Origin: Bactericera cockerelli
Taxonomy: Eukaryota; Arthropoda; Insecta; Hemiptera; Triozidae
NCBI GenBank assembly: GCA_024516035.1
Contig: CM044955.1
Coordinates: 11,949,550-12,013,549, forward strand
Length of the DNA: 64,000 nucleotides
Direction of reading: 5' to 3'
Each line of letters starts with the position of its first letter. The first letter of the stretch is position 1. The notes beneath the pieces are model-generated. The model ran no database searches, was not told where the DNA came from, and saw only the letters and a program-made list of their open reading frames with translations. Positions 12,401 through 18,985 of this stretch are shown here, in pieces. Both the position numbers and the translations under genes were made by a program.

Positions 12401-15400
12401 ATTCGAACCCTCGTGACGCTGGCTGTTCACGGTCCCACTCAGGCTAGGTGAGGTTATTTAGAGTAGCTGGTTTGTTTTTGTTGAATGGAATAAGTTATTT
12501 TCATTTCTTCCACTACCTACTACGTATTTCTCTAGGAACATAGTTGGTAGTAAGGAACCCAATTTTTAATCACTTGTCAATTATTTATTTAAAATTATAA
12601 TAGACAATATCTCATAAAATAAATAACAAGATTGTTGTAGATCTTGTTGTAGAGCCAGCCTCCGTGGCGTAATGGTTGTGACTACTGCCCGTAGTCCAGA
12701 GTTCCCGAGTTCAACTCCCGGCTGGGGCAGACTTTTCGAAGAAAATTCTGTTCCATCCAAACATGTGAGGCTGGCATTTCCGGCCCTACCCAGGCTGGGT
12801 GAGGTTAATGTGGGTAGCTGGTACGATTCCCAGCGAATGGAGGGTAAAACCCCCGTCCTAATCCAGGACGTTAAATCAAATAGAATCGTTGGCGTTAGGA
12901 AGGGCATCCAGCCATAAAAAACGTGCTCCACCCTACCAACCTCAACCATGAGGTTGAACAATGCCGACCCCAAAAGCAACATAAGCTAATATGGGATAAA
13001 GGCAAGGGAGATATATTGTTGTAGATCTTGACTTTTTTCTTTCCAAAATTATACTAATTAGGAAAGGATATGTCCGTGTATAATTTATAAAAGAATTGTA
13101 GATCTTGATTTTTTTCTCTCCAAAATTATATTAATTAGGAAAGGATATGTCCGTGTATAATTTATAAAAGAATTGTAGATCTTGATTTTTTTTCTCTCCA
13201 AAATTATACTAATTAGGAAAGGATATGTCCGTGTATAATTTATAAAAGAATTGTAGATCTTGATTTTTTTCTCTCCAAAATTATACTAATTAGGAAAGGA
13301 TATGTCCGTGTATAATTTATAAAAGAAATCCAGGCTCCTTTTGTATCCATGTCCATGAAAGGAGCCTAGACATTGGATCTGGGCGTCCATATAATCCTCT
13401 CACCACCGTGATTCTGGTATCAATACCTATCTCACGGACACGGAATTATTATAAAAGAAATATTACCACTAGTCTGTACCGTAGAAGGTGTGCTCCATAA
13501 AGAATATGACACATATGTGAGGAGATTGTCATTAAAACCTTTCAACAAAGTGGAACAAACCCTATTCCCAAATACTATCTTGGTTGAAAGCACAAGGACA
13601 AATGTCAATAATAAGAGCAGTTGGGTTGAGAATAAGAGGAGCAAGGAGGCTCATAAGAAGCTTACCCTACGAAGATGGAGCGGGGATGCCTCATTTTTAT
13701 ATATAATAATTATTTTTATTTTATGATGAATGAGTGTGTTAAATATTAATAAATATAAGCTATCCTTTTTCTTTTTTTTTATGAGTTTGCAAGAATTTTA
13801 ATCTCGAAAAAAAACTAGATGTTGTAGATCTTGATTTTTCTCTCCAAAATTATACTAATTAGAAAAGGATATGTCCGTGTAGAATTTATAAAAAAAAATG
13901 TTCTATCCCGGTATGTTCCAGATCCTGTGTCAGCTACTGCAGCGTTGCTCGTCCAGTGGCGGCTGCTTCAACTTCATCCTGAGTCTAGACATCCGGGTGC
14001 CTGAGATCCTCACGCTGGACCACTTCCCCATCCTCTCGGTAGTGGCGGGGGTGCTGGTCGCCTTGCTCGACGATGAGACCCGCCTGGATCCAGGTAAACC
14101 GAGGAACCGGGTTCGATTCCACTTGAAAAGTTATCATTTTTGTGGTAATCGCAATCGGGATGTCACAATTACTCGAACTCGCTTTTTTAAATATTTGCTA
14201 ATCTAATCAATCATCAGGGAAATCGTGTTTGTACTGAAATCAGTTAAATTCCATTCCTTCCACTTTGCGGTCATACAATTTTTAAATTATGACCTTAATT
14301 ATCACAATATTATCACAAAACTAGGTGCCTGGTTCTCCAGGTAACTTGGTGTGATAGTATAAGTGCATACTCATATTATTTTATTTTATTAAATTTTAAG
14401 TACTTATATATTATTTCTTATGTTATTGTTATTCTAAACATTGTAATGAAATGATGTACAAATAAAGCACAATTCTTGTTAAAAAAAAGTGAAGACAAGA
14501 GTGTTCTTTTTTTAATTCTATTTTTTTTAAATAGGTAGTTGTAATATTGTTGTTTTGAACCTCATCCATTGTCAACAGAGTCCACCTCCATACCTCCGGT
14601 GACCCGTGTGCTACTGGCTGAGAACTTCCCCCTCCACACCATCAAGTTCATGCTCAATGAGGTGGATGAGTCTATACATGGCACCACCTCCACCCAGGCC
14701 AACAAGAAACCCTTCTCCTTTGAGAACTGTGAGTCATCTTAGCCGTGAAGAAAGCTTTTTTTAAACCTATTTTGGTACTTTATTTGGGTTATCTAAAAAC
14801 CCTTTTCCTTTGAGAACTGTGAGTTATCTTAGCCGTGAAGAAAGTTTTTTTAAACCTATTTTGGTACTTTATTTGGATTATCTAAAAACCCTTTTCCTTT
14901 GAGAACTGTGAGTCATCTAAGCCGTGAAGAAAGTTTTTTTAAACCTATTTTGGTACTTTATTTGGGTTATCCAAGGTTTTTTCTAAGGTTACAGGGAGTA
15001 GATCTAAGGTTACAGGAAGTAGATCTAAGGTTATAGGGAGTAGATCAGCATTGGCTTGGTTCTGGGGGCCCTTGTGAATTATGAGCCTCCTTGTAAAGAC
15101 AGTGGTAGAAGTGCTGAGTATTTCCTCCTCTGTTTGGCTACCATCGTTTACGATGACGCCACCCTATGATGAAGGTTTTTTTTTACTATTTCTATTTTTA
15201 TAGAGGTTTATTGAGACGCTATATTTATTCTAATGATTATGAATATATTATCTGAGCCTGCAGATATGTTGCCTTCAATTCACCAAAATACTGGTCTGAC
15301 CACTAAAGTTGAGCGACATGCTATTTCTATTAAATATGGAAGTTTCCAGCTCCATTCGCGATTGCTGTCGGTTTTTTTTTATGTAATATTTATCCGTAGT

Positions 15401-17900
15401 AATTCTCATACACTCAGTTCCATAGCCTTCAATACATCAATTGACAATTAGTCACTTGATTTTGTATTAATGTGACCATTAATAAGTTATCGATTGAATC
15501 CTCTATGAGTGACTACCCAACTGAGAGATTGACTGATATACTTATAAGTCCTGTTCTCATGTTGTTGTAGCGAGCTTGGCTACAGCTGGGGGGGGGGGCG
15601 GAATGATTTTATTTAGATATTTATTAAGTAGTCTGGCTGGGGGACTATAAACAAGTAGTAGACCAGCAGTCTGGCTGGGGGACTATAAACAGGGAGTAGA
15701 CCAGCATTGGCTCGGTACTGGGGACCCTTGTCAATTATGAGCCTCTTTGTAAAGACAGTGGTAGAAATGCTGAGTCATTCCTCCTCTGTCTGGCTACCAT
15801 CGTTCACGATGACGCCACCCTATGATGATTTATTAAGTCCTGTTCTCTCGTTACAGATAGCGAGGATGTGTCGCCGGAGGAGATAGCAGCTCTCCGCAGG
15901 GTGATTGCCAGCTTCCAGCTCTACCAGAAGCGGCTGTCGATAGCCAGCGAACTCAATGACGAGGAGAACAAGTGTGCCATCTGCTACAACTACGACAACT
16001 CTGCCAAGTTTGAGCCCTGCGGCCACGAGTCCTGCAAGTGAGTGGAATAGACCACTACACTGGTGGTCAAGTGGTTAACGCGCTGGTCTGGTAATCCAGG
16101 TAGCGTAGGGATCCGTTGGTTTGAATCCCTACCAGTTTTTTTGTAACAAGAATTGTGCTTTATTTCTGTCCCGGTAGCTCAGTGGTAAAGGCGGCACTCT
16201 GCGAATCCAGAGACTCCAGAGGTCGTGGGTTCGAAACCCAGCCGAGACATGATAAGTTATCCTCCCATTCGGGATTTTTACCACATAATAATATGTCTTA
16301 GGCTTACTGCTGGAATAATGGGACTTTAATAGTCCTAATCGGGCAGTATAAATAAGGCGATATTATTATTATTATTATTTATTTGTACATCATTTCATTA
16401 CAATGTTTACAATAACAATAACATAATAAATATATAAGTACTTAAAATTAATAAAATAAAATGAGTATGCACTTATACTATCACACTAATTTTTCTAACT
16501 AGTGCACGAATTTTTCCTCATTGATTTGAGTTTGTGACCACATAATAATAAGACTCTGAGGGTTAGGTGGTAGAAAATGCTTTGAGCATTAACCTCGCCT
16601 GGTAATTACCTTCCATTATGGAGTAATATTATTATTTTTTGAAACCTATCTTATTTGTGCTCGTTATGTCACGATTACTCAAACTCACACTGTTTTGGGA
16701 CTTGAATGACCTCATTAAAGTCTGCCGCCTTATCGATCCAGCTACTGAGATCGGACTTTGTGTCTGTCCCGGTAGCTCAGTGGCAAAGGCGACATTCTGC
16801 TAATCCAGAGATCGCGCACTCGAAACCAAGTCGGGACATAATAATAATAATAATACTCTTTAAACAGTATAATACGGGTAACCACTAGGCGAAGTTAATT
16901 TATCCTCAGAGTCTTATTATTATGTGGTCATAAAATTAAATAAATGTCGAAAAATTCATGCACTGGGTGGGATTCGAACTAACGGATCCCTACGCCACCC
17001 GGATTACCAGACTAGCGCCTTAACCACTTGATTACCAATGGACTGACATTGACCAATGCATGGGGCCGATTAGGACTCATTAGTCCTAATCGGGCAGTAT
17101 TTCATTATTATTATCTGACCTGGTTGCAGGGTTTTCAGTGAAACCCTTACAATTAACACTGCGACCTAATTAGATCTATTGTAACCAGTCGATTCTATTC
17201 GGTTTTAACGTCCTGATTTGAGATAGTCAGGACGGGGGTTTTACCCTCCATTCGCCGGGAATCGTACCAGCTACCCACATTAACCTCACCCAGCCTGGGT
17301 AGGGCCGGAAATGCCAGCCTCACGTGTTTGGAGGGAACAGAATTTTCTTCGAAAAGTCTGCCCCAACCTGGAGTCGAACTCGAGACCTCTGGACTATAAG
17401 GCAACCATTACGCCACGGAGGTAATCGGGCAGTATAAATAAGGTTAATATATTATATAAAATCAGGCGCGACCGGTTGTAGGAGCTGCGGTACAGCAGCA
17501 CCCAACGAAAAAGAAAAAGAGGAATTTCCTTTTTTTGTATCTAGCTTGTACACAACAAAATCGCACACATTTCGAAATACACAGAGCATAATTTTTATGT
17601 TGGACTGAGAAACAAACTCAAAATCATTAAATACGAGAGAGCGGCTGTATAAATCCCATTTTAGTCCGCTTTAGGGTTGCAGCAACCCCCAAAACATTTT
17701 CCCACCTGCCGCCCTGTATATGTGTGTTCCCTTGTCCCGGCAGGTCGTGCATCAACCACCACCTCCTCAACACTCGCCTCTGCTTCTTCTGCAAGAGCAC
17801 CATCATCGGGTGGTGGACCTCCACACTGGACAGGTCCTGCATGACTTCACCGAGGCGCCACCCGTGGAGCTGGATTACTGAAGAGGAGCTGGATTACTGA
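190..17900 (+). CDS. RNF123: RNF123/KPC1-like E3 ubiquitin ligase, C-terminal eight exons (gene-level entry; 5' part lies off the left edge)
   Basis: In vertebrates RNF123 (KPC1) is the catalytic subunit of the cytoplasmic KPC ubiquitin ligase, known for p27Kip1 turnover and NF-kB p105 processing. Eight exons join in phase: 190-436, 4742-4904, 10347-10596, 11490-11765, 13922-14093, 14579-14728, 15857-16037 and 17744-17900, about 530 codons. The whole human protein is about 1,300 residues. Exon 3 carries the family-like stretch WAQTYWILVRIW followed by GFAFRYTQSPHL. Exons 7-8 form a C-terminal RING: CAICYNY, then CGHESCK, then SCINHHLLNTRLCFFCK, giving the Cys/His pattern C-x2-C, C-x-H-x2-C-x2-C, C-x2-C. 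The SPRY domain expected near the N-terminus is outside the window. The last exon appears to carry a one-base frame offset after the final RING cysteine pair (see findings). Identity is by recalled family motifs. Confidence 0.85.
451..2886. mobile_element. Long-terminal-inverted-repeat DNA transposon, no transposase ORF
   Basis: The left arm at 451-901 and the right arm at 2435-2886 are near-perfect inverted copies of about 450 bp. The termini begin CAGGGTGGACCAAAAAAACG. TATA flanks both ends (447-450 and 2887-2890), consistent with the TA target-site duplication of Tc1/mariner-like elements. The interior (902-2434) holds a GA microsatellite, tRNA-like SINE scraps near 1,590-1,660 and 2,170-2,230, and no credible coding frame. 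A solo copy of the arm lies at 40,996. Confidence 0.75.
1388..1450. repeat. (GA)n microsatellite
   Basis: An imperfect GAGAGA run with scattered C and AA interruptions, inside the long-inverted-repeat transposon. Confidence 0.9.
3165..3701 (-). mobile_element. SINE-A (tRNA-like head), interrupted by a short repeat
   Basis: In - orientation this reads a tRNA-like head (GGCGTAACGGTTGAG for box A, GAGTTTGATCC for box B), a GC-rich body containing CCTACCC..TGGGTGAGGTTA and CGAATGGAGGGTAAAACCC, and an (AAT)n tail. The body is split by about 190 bp at 3247-3436, with GAT on both sides. The inserted piece carries a motif related to the SINE-C body. Confidence 0.75.
3855..4225 (+). mobile_element. 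Mosaic SINE remnants (D-like head fragment, two SINE-C 3' ends)
   Basis: A T-arm-like sequence (GTCCCGGGTTCGAATCCC) near 3,860 is followed by a SINE-C body ending in CCACTAAAGAG and ATT repeats at about 4,035. A second SINE-C 3' end lies at 4,155-4,222. Confidence 0.55.
4262..4622 (-). mobile_element. SINE-D (tRNA-Gly-like head) with duplicated segment
   Basis: In - orientation this has the D-family body (box B GGTTCAATCCCC; body GACCCAGCACCTAATTGGGA, GCCCATCAG). The segment from CCCATCCCGTAGTATGCCTCC to GTGCTGGGTCAACAC occurs twice, at about 4,355-4,435 and 4,548-4,622, so the element is locally duplicated. Confidence 0.65.
4742..4904 (+). CDS. RNF123: RNF123 exon b
   Basis: The acceptor attcccag ends at 4741 and the donor is gatgagag|gtgaga. 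The exon encodes DHFDLLKSVAEFLARHIPDP and then a stretch containing GFFCSPLTLKCIESVS. Phase 1 at the start matches the previous exon, and it ends in phase 2. The tail of a reverse-oriented SINE-B begins about six bases beyond the donor. Confidence 0.85.
4911..5121 (-). mobile_element. SINE-B (tRNA-like head), reverse orientation
   Basis: A complete copy. The head at 5,121 reads (reverse) GTCCCGGTAGCTCAGTGGTA with box B GGGTTCGAAACCC. The body carries CATGACAAGTTATCCTCCCA, and the (ATT)n tail lies against the exon b donor. The 7-base acceptor-like stem GTCCCGG pairs with CCGGGAC. Confidence 0.85.
5210..5537 (-). repeat. BEL/Pao 3' LTR
   Basis: 328 bp, TG...CA ends, matching 8518-8845. It is preceded (in - orientation) by a polypurine tract. 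Confidence 0.92.
5538..5547 (-). other. Polypurine tract of the BEL/Pao element
   Basis: On the - strand GGGGGGGAAA lies directly against the 3' LTR, where plus-strand DNA synthesis is primed. Confidence 0.75.
5955..7137 (-). pseudogene. BEL/Pao integrase and C-terminal domain, frame-shifted from the upstream part
   Basis: The reading frame upstream of the first Met (6947) carries the zinc-binding H-H-C-C region (IDHYHQLTLHGG ... KCIKC). The catalytic core shows D, D and E in VGVDLAGPF, FSDNGTNFQGA and GLWEAGVKSVK. The C-terminal part (QCFWKRWKSDYLNTLIQRNK, then PIGIVINVMPGKDNVVRVAT) is the DUF5641-type domain of BEL integrases. A one-base offset near 7,165 separates it from the RNase H part. 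Confidence 0.85.
7138..8496 (-). pseudogene. BEL/Pao pol remnant: end of RT, RNase H and start of integrase
   Basis: The frame is open from just inside the primer-binding site. In order it carries a post-RT segment (SDIISLLAKGGFSVRKWASS), the A17-type region (LGMQWCPKSDAF) and an RNase H domain with its acidic residues visible in GFADASKSAY, INRLELCAALL, YLFSDSCVV and SADSASRG. There is no start codon context for a complete polyprotein, because the 5' coding part has been deleted up to the primer-binding site. The frame ends at 7138, just after a G6 tract (7164-7169). Beyond that point homology continues in another frame. Confidence 0.85.
8497..8512 (-). other. Primer-binding site resembling the tRNA-Tyr 3' end
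   Basis: The + strand reads CCGGCCCGAAGGACCA, ending in CCA five bases from the 5' LTR. It differs at one position from the CCGGCTCGAAGGACCA end remembered for insect tRNA-Tyr. Confidence 0.65.
8518..8845 (-). repeat. BEL/Pao 5' LTR
   Basis: 328 bp, matching 5210-5537, and followed by the target duplication ATGGG. Confidence 0.92.
9085..9290 (+). repeat. Dispersed repeat H (copy 1)
   Basis: Contains GGTGGCGTCATCGTGAACGA ... CAATGCTGGTCTACTCCCTG. A 38-bp piece (TGCTGGTCTACTCCCTGTTT...) is doubled at its end. Reverse copies lie at 14,992-15,178 and 15,640-15,828, with a fragment near 47,560. Confidence 0.7.
9504..9547. repeat. Perfect 19-bp inverted repeat with 6-base loop
   Basis: TTGTATTAGTTTCAATGGC, loop ACCGAC, then the exact reverse complement. 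There is no T-tract or gene context that would name it. Confidence 0.85.
9703..10181 (-). pseudogene. Retroelement-derived ORF fragment with endonuclease-like motif
   Basis: On the - strand, RRGLASAKIPAVLEPVGMIR, EDGRRPDGKSTVPW and CLVWDATCTDTLAPSN are followed by YHFVPVAIETMGP. The frame then changes near 9,830 to QRISLGVQVGNAASVLGT. I recall this block as the C-terminal part of RT-bearing invertebrate retroelement ORFs. The RPD...WDATC spacing resembles a PD-(D/E)xK nuclease. It is broken by a frameshift, and no RT is present here. The same family occurs at 31,368-31,592. Confidence 0.5.
10347..10596 (+). CDS. RNF123: RNF123 exon c
   Basis: The acceptor is ttttttcag|caagg and the donor ctcgag|gtaaat. 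The 250-base exon encodes the most recognisable RNF123 segment: NWAQTYWILVRIWHGSGFAF, then RYTQSPHLASRYGADL. Phase 2 in and phase 0 out agree with both neighbours. Confidence 0.88.
10745..11346 (+). mobile_element. SINE-B with a 17-fold amplified A-box head
   Basis: Seventeen units of about 24 bp (TGTCCCGGTAGCTCAGTGGT plus AAAC) run from 10,745 to about 11,156 and lead into one normal SINE-B body with box B, the GACAAGTTATCC segment and the (ATT)n tail. Every unit repeats the tRNA 5' end and the Pol III A box. Confidence 0.9.
11385..11462 (+). mobile_element. SINE-D 3' fragment
   Basis: Matches the end of the D body (TACAGTAGCTGCTGCTTCATGG ... GCTGTGAAACACTC), split here for length. It lies just upstream of the exon d acceptor. 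Confidence 0.5.
11490..11765 (+). CDS. RNF123: RNF123 exon d
   Basis: The acceptor is catttccag and the donor gctcag|gtatta. The exon is 92 complete codons, mostly helical: LNSLLNQLNWAFSEFISMIQ, then a hydrophobic stretch around FEILVCLLRVLEMVVVLARP. Beyond its GT the donor is already a (TTA)n run belonging to the tail of a repeat element. Confidence 0.85.
11768..11985 (+). repeat. Dispersed repeat K with ATT-run start (copy 1)
   Basis: (TTA)n, ACAATGCTTTATGAGATAC, ... GGTTATTGCCTATGGCAATC. It abuts the exon d donor. Related copies lie at 27,385-27,535 (reverse), 29,800-29,880, 39,918-40,050 and 55,338-55,830. Confidence 0.6.
12331..12460 (+). mobile_element. SINE-E (5S rRNA-derived), internally deleted copy
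   Basis: Begins GCCAGCGTCGATGGCACG and retains CGTGACGCTGGC and the CCCACTCAGGCTAGGTGAGG start of the shared body. The 5S internal region is shortened. Confidence 0.65.
12654..13012 (+). mobile_element. SINE-A (tRNA-like head) with type-2 tail
   Basis: The head is GCCTCCGTGGCGTAATGGTT with box B GAGTTCAACTCCC. The shared body has CCCAGGCTGGGTGAGGTTAA and GCGAATGGAGGGTAAAACCC. The tail (CCAACCTCAACCATGAGG ... GGCAAGG) differs from the (AAT)n tail of the copies at 3,165, 17,101 and 56,388 but matches the tail of the 5S-headed copy at 25,620. Confidence 0.8.
13016..13328 (+). repeat. 77-bp tandem repeat, four copies
   Basis: Unit TTGTAGATCTTGATTTTTTT ... GGATATGTCCGTGTATAATT. A fifth copy stands apart at 13,818-13,891, about 30 bp before exon e. 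Confidence 0.9.
13818..13891 (+). repeat. Isolated fifth copy of the 77-bp unit
   Basis: Same unit as 13,016-13,328, separated by about 490 bp of unrelated sequence that includes a GGCTCC...GGAGCC hairpin at about 13,333-13,366. Confidence 0.8.
13922..14093 (+). CDS. RNF123: RNF123 exon e
   Basis: The acceptor tatgttccag ends at 13921 and the donor is gatccag|gtaaac. The exon encodes ILCQLLQRCSSSGGCFNFIL followed by SLDIRVPEILTLDHFPILSV and VAGVLVALLDDE. It goes from phase 0 to phase 1. A copy of the 77-bp tandem unit ends about 30 bp upstream. Confidence 0.85.
14330..14487 (+). repeat. Dispersed repeat J with poly(A) end
   Basis: Reads TAGTATAAGTGCATACTCAT ... GTACAAATAAAGCACAATTC TTGTT(A)n, a LINE or SINE 3'-end type. 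Reverse copies are at 16,138-16,500 (split) and 60,078-60,225. Confidence 0.65.
14579..14728 (+). CDS. RNF123: RNF123 exon f
   Basis: The acceptor is gtcaacag and the donor gagaact|gtgagt. The exon encodes PPVTRVLLAENFPLHTIKFM, then LNEVDESIHGTTSTQANKK and PFSFEN. It is phase 1 to phase 1. Its last ~20 bases plus the donor are repeated twice more downstream with about a 90-bp period. Confidence 0.85.
14707..14985 (+). repeat. ~90-bp tandem triplication containing exon f end and donor
   Basis: The segment from AACCCTTCTCCTTTGAGAAC through the GTGAGT donor and about 65 intron bases occurs three times. The first copy is the functional exon end. The other two carry matching decoy donors at about 14,819 and 14,908. 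Confidence 0.9.
14992..15178 (-). repeat. Dispersed repeat H (copy 2)
   Basis: Reverse copy of 9,085-9,290. It is preceded by three ~21-bp units of CTAAGGTTACAGGGAGTAGAT. Confidence 0.65.
15640..15828 (-). repeat. Dispersed repeat H (copy 3)
   Basis: Reverse copy with the same end motif (GTTCACGATGACGCCACCCT). It ends 28 bp before the exon g acceptor region. Confidence 0.65.
15857..16037 (+). CDS. RNF123: RNF123 exon g (first half of RING finger)
   Basis: The acceptor is gttacag and the donor ctgcaa|gtgagt. The exon encodes a helical linker (EEIAALRRVIASFQLYQKRL) and then the RING start: KCAICYNYDNSAKFEPCGHE, SC. The intron splits the RING between zinc-ligand groups, and the Lys codon spans the junction. 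Confidence 0.9.
16059..16640 (+). mobile_element. SINE-C split by repeat J, itself split by SINE-B (three-level nest)
   Basis: The SINE-C head (GTCAAGTGGTTAACGCGC ... GGTTTGAATCCCTACCAG) stops at 16,137 and resumes at about 16,501 (TGCACGAATTTTTCCTCATT ... ATTATT). Between them lies a reverse copy of repeat J (16,138-16,500), which is interrupted by SINE-B at 16,166-16,380. Confidence 0.85.
16166..16380 (+). mobile_element. SINE-B, complete copy (innermost of the nest)
   Basis: CTGTCCCGGTAGCTCAGTGG head, box B GGGTTCGAAACCCAGCC, GACATGATAAGTTATCC body and (ATT)n tail. Confidence 0.88.
16640..16757 (-). mobile_element. SINE-F (tRNA-like) fragment
   Basis: Reverse tRNA-like head CTCAGTAGCTGGATCGATAA and the upstream GTCACGATTACTCAAACTC body, as in the copies at 36,588 and 38,844. 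A weaker copy lies near 14,130-14,195. Confidence 0.55.
16762..16847 (+). mobile_element. SINE-B, head-only truncated copy
   Basis: The tRNA-like head (box A GTAGCTCAGTGGCAAAGG, box B degenerate) runs straight into (AATA)n without the usual body. Confidence 0.7.
16850..17035 (-). mobile_element. SINE-C, reverse copy
   Basis: Tail motif CTCTTTAAACAG..., body GTCTTATTATTATGTGGTCA and head GGTGGGATTCGAACTAACGG in reverse orientation. Confidence 0.75.
17101..17425 (-). mobile_element. SINE-A inserted in SINE-B tail debris
   Basis: A full reverse SINE-A with (AAT)n tail. The flanks on both sides carry the SINE-B 3' motif TAATCGGGCAGTAT, so it appears to have landed in a SINE-B remnant. Confidence 0.75.
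17744..17900 (+). CDS. RNF123: RNF123 terminal exon (second half of RING, apparent frame offset at C-terminus)
   Basis: The acceptor is cccggcag. The exon encodes SCINHHLLNTRLCFFCKSTI, completing the RING. As written, the frame then runs into a Trp/Arg-rich tail and stops at 17898-17900. Skipping to the neighbouring frame after the codons for TII gives a more ordinary tail (VVDLHTGQVLHDFTEAPP, then VELDY) with a stop at 17879-17881. The difference is one base in a GGG tract near 17,806. The end coordinate given here follows the unedited frame. Confidence 0.8.
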
Positions 17901-18985
17901 AGAGGAGCTGGATTACTGAAGAGGAGCTGGATTACTGAAGAGGAGTTGGATTACTGAAGAGGAGTTGGATTACTGAAGAGGAGTTGGATTACTGAAGAGG
18001 AGTTGAATTATTGAAGAGGAGTTGGATTACTGAAGAGGAGTTGGATTATTGAAGAGGAGTTGGATTACTGAAGAGGAGTTGGATTACTGAAGAGGAGTTG
18101 GATTACTGAAGAGGAGTTGGATTATTGAAGAGGAGTTGGATTGTTGAAGAGGAGTTGGATTGTTGAAGAGGAGTTGGATTACTAAAGAGGAGTTGGATTG
18201 TTGAAAGGGATATGGATATGTTACGCTTGTTTGTATTGTATAACCGTAGAGCTGGATTATTGAAGTCCACTTGGATTACTGAAGAGGAGTTGGATTGTTG
18301 AAGTCCACTTGGATTACTGAAGAGGAGTTGGATTATTGAAGAGGAGTTGGATTATTGAAGAGGAGTTGGATTACTGAAGAGGAGTTGGATTACTGAAGAG
18401 GAGTTGGATTATTGAAAGGGATATGGATATGTTACCGCTTGTTTGTATTGTATACCCGTAGAGCTGGATTATTGAAGAGGGGTTGGATTACTGAAGAGGA
18501 GTTGGATTGTTGAAGTCCACTTGGATTACTGAAGAGGAGTTGGATTGTTGAAAGGAATATGGATATGTTACCGCTTGTTTGTATTGTATACCCGTAGAGC
18601 TGGATTATTGAAGTCCACTTGGATTACTGAAGAGGAGTTGGATTGTTGAAAGGAATGTGGATATGTTACCGCTTGTTTGTATTGTATACCCGTAGAGCTG
18701 GATTATTGAAGTCCACTTGGATTACTGAAGAGGAGTTGGATTGTTGAAAGGAATGTAGATATGTTACGGTTTATTTGTATTGTATACCCGTAGAGCTGGA
18801 TTATTGAAGTCCACTTGGATTACTGAAGAGGAGTTGGATTGTTGAAAGGATATGGATATGTTACCGCTTGTTTGTATTGTATACCCGTAGAGCTGGATTA
18901 TTGAAGTCCACTTGGATTACTGAAGAGGAGTTGGATTGTTGAAAGGAATGTGGATATGTTACGGTTTATTTGTATTGTATACTTG
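17862..18985 (+). repeat. 19-bp minisatellite seeded on the RNF123 stop codon, with 98-bp higher-order repeat
   Basis: The 19-bp unit is GAGCTGGATTACTGAAGAG, whose first copy encodes the C-terminal GluLeuAspTyr-stop of RNF123. After many simple units, a higher-order unit of 97-98 bp (19-mers plus a GGATATGTTACCGCTTGTTT segment) recurs. The marker GTATTGTATA falls at 18,581, 18,679, 18,777, 18,874 and 18,972. The array would lie in the 3' UTR. Confidence 0.93.

Noticed and set aside
13490..13726. 78-codon frame between tandem repeat copies
   Set aside because: Ends in a low-complexity Ile run and lies in the RNF123 intron, with no supporting signal.
16166..16245. Possible functional tRNA genes at the SINE-B, C, D, F and G heads
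   Set aside because: Each head is followed by the same family body and tail, and none is a clean cloverleaf followed by a T-tract terminator.
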